Part shown: positions 61,335 to 64,000 of the stretch, one piece after another
How positions within the stretch are numbered: position 1 is the stretch's first letter
Layout of the letters: the number at the start of each line of letters is the position of its first letter
Assembly: GCA_030411725.1 (NCBI GenBank)
Contig: MU839848.1
Location: forward strand, 1 to 64,000
DNA length: 64,000 bases
Origin: Echria macrotheca
Taxonomy: Eukaryota > Ascomycota > Sordariomycetes > Sordariales > Schizotheciaceae
Direction: 5' to 3'
Notes under the pieces: model-generated
What the model saw: the letters and a program-made list of their open reading frames with translations, nothing else
Told to the model about the DNA's origin: nothing
Database searches by the model: none
Position numbers and translations under genes: made by a program

Positions 61335-62984
61335 GATGGCAGAAAGAATAGGGATCCTTAGAATCGCTTGGCTTTGAGACAAGACCAATCGGCGACCGTG
61401 GGTTGGATCTTTGGTTGAGAATGTGAATATCACTGAGCCTGGTTAGATTTGAAGACGCGAAAGAAAGAATATCTGAAGAAAAAGATCCGCACCGAAAGAA
61501 AGCAGATGAAATGTATTCTGAGTGCTCGAATCCGTGCTGGTTTGATGGAGACAGATTGTGTCCACCGAGAAGAGAACGGGAAAAAAAATATAAAGACTTG
61601 AGAAAAAAAATCTGCCGTGAAAAACTTCGGACGAAAAAGACGTTCTGGAAAAGCATTGTATAGATGACAATCCACGGGTTCTAATACCTGATGGTATTGT
61701 ACTTCGGACAAAAACTGGGCCATCGACGAAAAGGAAGGAACAAGTCCAGCGCTGGTATGAGCTTGGGTAATGGACCCAGTCCAATCTGGAGTCAAGGCTT
61801 TGGGAAGTGAGCAAGAAAGCAAAGTACCTGATGTATTGATGCCCAGCGTAACATGCAAAGCCGCTCGGAGTGAACTCCTGGATCTGGGGGCTTCTCTCAG
61901 GTGCTGTCTTGGTGTTAAAACTAGCACTTTCAACCTCCAAAGGTGAGAGCGGACGCAATTCATGCTTCTCGCGTCAGAAAACGCACCAAGGTGAATATTG
62001 GATTTCAGTATCTTGTGTCCAAGAAATCAAGCTGATTTTGATGACGAAGGTAGGAAGGAGCGAGACGATATCAGGTAACGCTCCCCTTGGGCGCAAAGGT
62101 CGACTCTGTGAAGCGCGCGTAGCTGAAGAGGGGAGGTGGAGCTCGGATGAAGAGACAAAGAGTCAAGGAGACTTCAAGCTCGAAGTGAGGAGTGGTATAT
62201 AAAATAAGGAGTTGCGTTCAACAACTGCAGCATCCAGCGGACAGTCTGGGGATTGCCTCAATGGGACTCCATTGACAGTAGATCAGACGACAGAATAGTG
62301 CCAGTACTTGGGACGACACAGTCAATGGTGGAGTCAATGCTTTTCATAAGAAAAAGATAAATACCGTGCGATTTATGGAAGAGCTGGAGCAGCAGATGAG
62401 CCAGCCTTGCCAGCCAGTGTCGATAAGACCTCATCCATACCAGCAATACTGAGGAGAAGTTGCCGCCCCAGCCCCCTCCTTGGGCTGCAACCCCTGCTCA
62501 CCACACTCGGCTTGCTGCAGGGGTGGGCCAGCAATGGTTAGATTGGGCGGACAGTCGCGAGAAAACTTGGCAAGGCTGAGCATCGCCAACTTTCAACCTA
62601 CAGCCCGCCCGTCCTTAGTCCCAGATATCGGCCCCAGACCTTTCATTCCTAACGCGCGTCTGGACTCTTATGGGTCTCCAAGCCTCAGTGACCCGAAAAG
62701 CGGACCGTATTCGCAAGACGTCAAACTTTTCATCAAGAGCCACAAGTCCCAGCACCATCCTCACCTATTTGTCGATTGACAACGTCCGAAACAGACGCAG
62801 ATGCCTCGTTGAGCCTCACCTCAGGGATATAGTGTATGTGCGCAAACTTGGCATGGTTTCCCAAGAGAGGTACCCCTACTAGAGATCTTGACGTCTTCTT
62901 TTGAGGCTTAGTCTGGCTACTCACCAAAGTCTTGCAGCTCATGAGCTGGAAACTGGTCCTGAACGCAAAGAATTCATGAACTGG
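61335..62984. other. Intergenic region upstream of the zinc-ribbon gene
   Basis: About 1.65 kb between the zinc-ribbon ATG and the PLP2-like stop. Frames of 170-180 codons on the minus strand (61430-61963) have no domain and shift composition; I regard them as chance. Confidence 0.4.
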
Positions 62985-63815
62985 TCAGTCCCAATCATCA
63001 TCATCATCGTCGTCGCGCCCACTTGGCCGAGCGCTACTTTTGATACCCTTATTCGCAAGCTTCTCCTCCTCAGCATCCTCGGCTTCCCTCATCCGCTTCA
63101 TGACCCTCATGTCGTTATCTCGAATCGCCCCGACTTCGATGAGCAGCTTGTCGATATCTGACATCCCCATCTTCACTCCTCCGACGGTCATAAGCGTAAC
63201 AATCTGCTTTACGATGTCGCCCTTGTTGTACACCAGGATTGTCGGGCAATTCTTTTCCGGATAGCCCTCGATGGCTTGCGAGGCTCTCATTTCACAGAAT
63301 TTAATGTCTCCGTACTCTTGTGCCGCCTGTCGCCACAGTTGTGACAGAACCCTCGACTCGACATTCCCAGCCGATGAGGTCAGGTTTACGAACACCGGTC
63401 CCTCTTGAGATGCTTCGGTAACTTCCCGCGAGTATTCCGGCTTCGCGATGGGGTAAACGCTCCCATGCTTCGACTTCTTTTGTAGCGCATTGAGCTCCTG
63501 AAGCCGGCGTTGTCGATATTGCTCCAGGAATCCTTCGTCTTCAATGTCCTCCAGCTCATCAAGCTCATCTAGGTCCTTCCCTTCCAGCCTATTTTCATGT
63601 GCCAGTCTTCGAGCCTCTAGAATCGCCTCTTCGATCATCGGGGTCGGGCTTGGGGGTTTCTCGGGGATGATGCCATGCTTTCGTAGGATTTCGTTCCTGA
63701 GGCAAGTCAGTCAGAGTGTAATGCGTAATGCTTCCATCCGTAAGAGTCACCATTCTGTGTCGGCATTAGGGTCGTCGATGGGGACAGCAATGCGCTGATC
63801 TGAAGGCGCAGCCAT
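62985..63815 (-). CDS. PLP2: Phosducin-like protein, PLP2/PhLP2 type
   Basis: Exon 1 (63751-63815) and exon 2 (62985-63696) flank a 54-nt intron (GTGACT donor, CTGACTGACTTGCCTCAG 3' end) and give 258 residues. The spliced junction creates the family hallmark TEWNEILRKHGIIPEK at about 20-35. A thioredoxin-like fold follows (VFVNLTSSAGNVESRVLSQL, FCEMRASQAIEGYPEKNCPT, ILVYNKGDIVKQIVTL), without a CxxC redox motif, as expected. The C-terminus is a poly-Asp tail (DDDDDDDWD). PLP2 proteins work with the CCT chaperonin in folding actin and tubulin; yeast PLP2 is essential. Start and stop are both inside the window, with about 185 bp of promoter visible. Confidence 0.95.
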
Positions 63816-64000
63816 GATGGGAATCTGGAGCCTCGTGGCGAGAAGACGGCAAACCCAAAAGGGAGATGTGTATGGCACGGGGGCTTTATACAGGCTTAGA
63901 GATGTATCCCCTTATGAGTAGAGGCAACAAAAGTCGTTGCCTGGCAAAGAATGTCGCTTTCGACGAGCATGCGCGTCCGTTCTTTCGCAATCATGCTGCC

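Noticed and set aside
61430..61963. 171- and 177-codon minus-strand frames
   Set aside because: Two overlapping frames of similar length with Phe/Ser-rich low-information content; no family or splice signals.

Overview
The window looks like nuclear DNA of a filamentous ascomycete (Pezizomycotina; Sordariomycetes is my best guess, inferred). The evidence is short introns (46-105 nt) with GTRNGT-type donors, CTAAC/CTGAC-like branch sites and AG acceptors, GC-rich exons, long gene-free spacers, clustered TAGGTA/TACCTA motifs, and a gene set (EMC1, a phosducin-like protein, an OCH1-like GT32, a tRNA t6A dehydratase, an EST1/SMG-like protein) that is eukaryotic and fungal. I rebuilt exon-intron structures by hand; each coordinate set given below keeps the reading frame across every junction. 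The first 93 bases are a pure C run and look like a sequencing or assembly artefact at a contig edge.

Layout. 0.5-9.1 kb is compact and metabolic: a membrane-anchored E1-like tRNA dehydratase and a divergently transcribed SDR oxidoreductase, a 76-residue six-cysteine secreted protein, a four-exon acyl-CoA synthetase with a likely mitochondrial presequence, and a GT32 glycosyltransferase. From 9.1 to 34.4 kb the sequence is gene-poor. I recognise no conserved family there and can support only small orphan genes (11.4-11.9, 18.5-19.3, 21.4-21.7 and 25.0-25.5 kb), a TAGGTA-rich stretch, and a hairpin-rich element at 30.5-30.9 kb. The tail of that element recurs at 52.85 kb.

34.4-40.7 kb carries a multidomain trypsin-like (PA clan) protease and an EST1/SMG5-7-like protein with an N-terminal C2-x18-H2 finger. 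A second gene-free gap (40.7-48.5 kb) contains a G-tract cluster and a G-poor stretch. 48.5-64 kb is mostly conserved housekeeping: a UPF1/NAM7-like SF1 helicase, EMC1, a leucine-rich-repeat protein, a two-zinc-ribbon (GRF-like) disordered protein with a 10-nt first exon, and a PLP2-like phosducin.

Almost every gene is on the minus strand; the SDR gene is the only confident plus-strand gene. No biosynthetic cluster, CRISPR array, rRNA or canonical tRNA is present. The least ordinary items are the protease architecture, the EST1-like/UPF1-like pair (both families linked to RNA surveillance), the two-copy hairpin repeat with a Pol III-like head, and the candidate secreted proteins.
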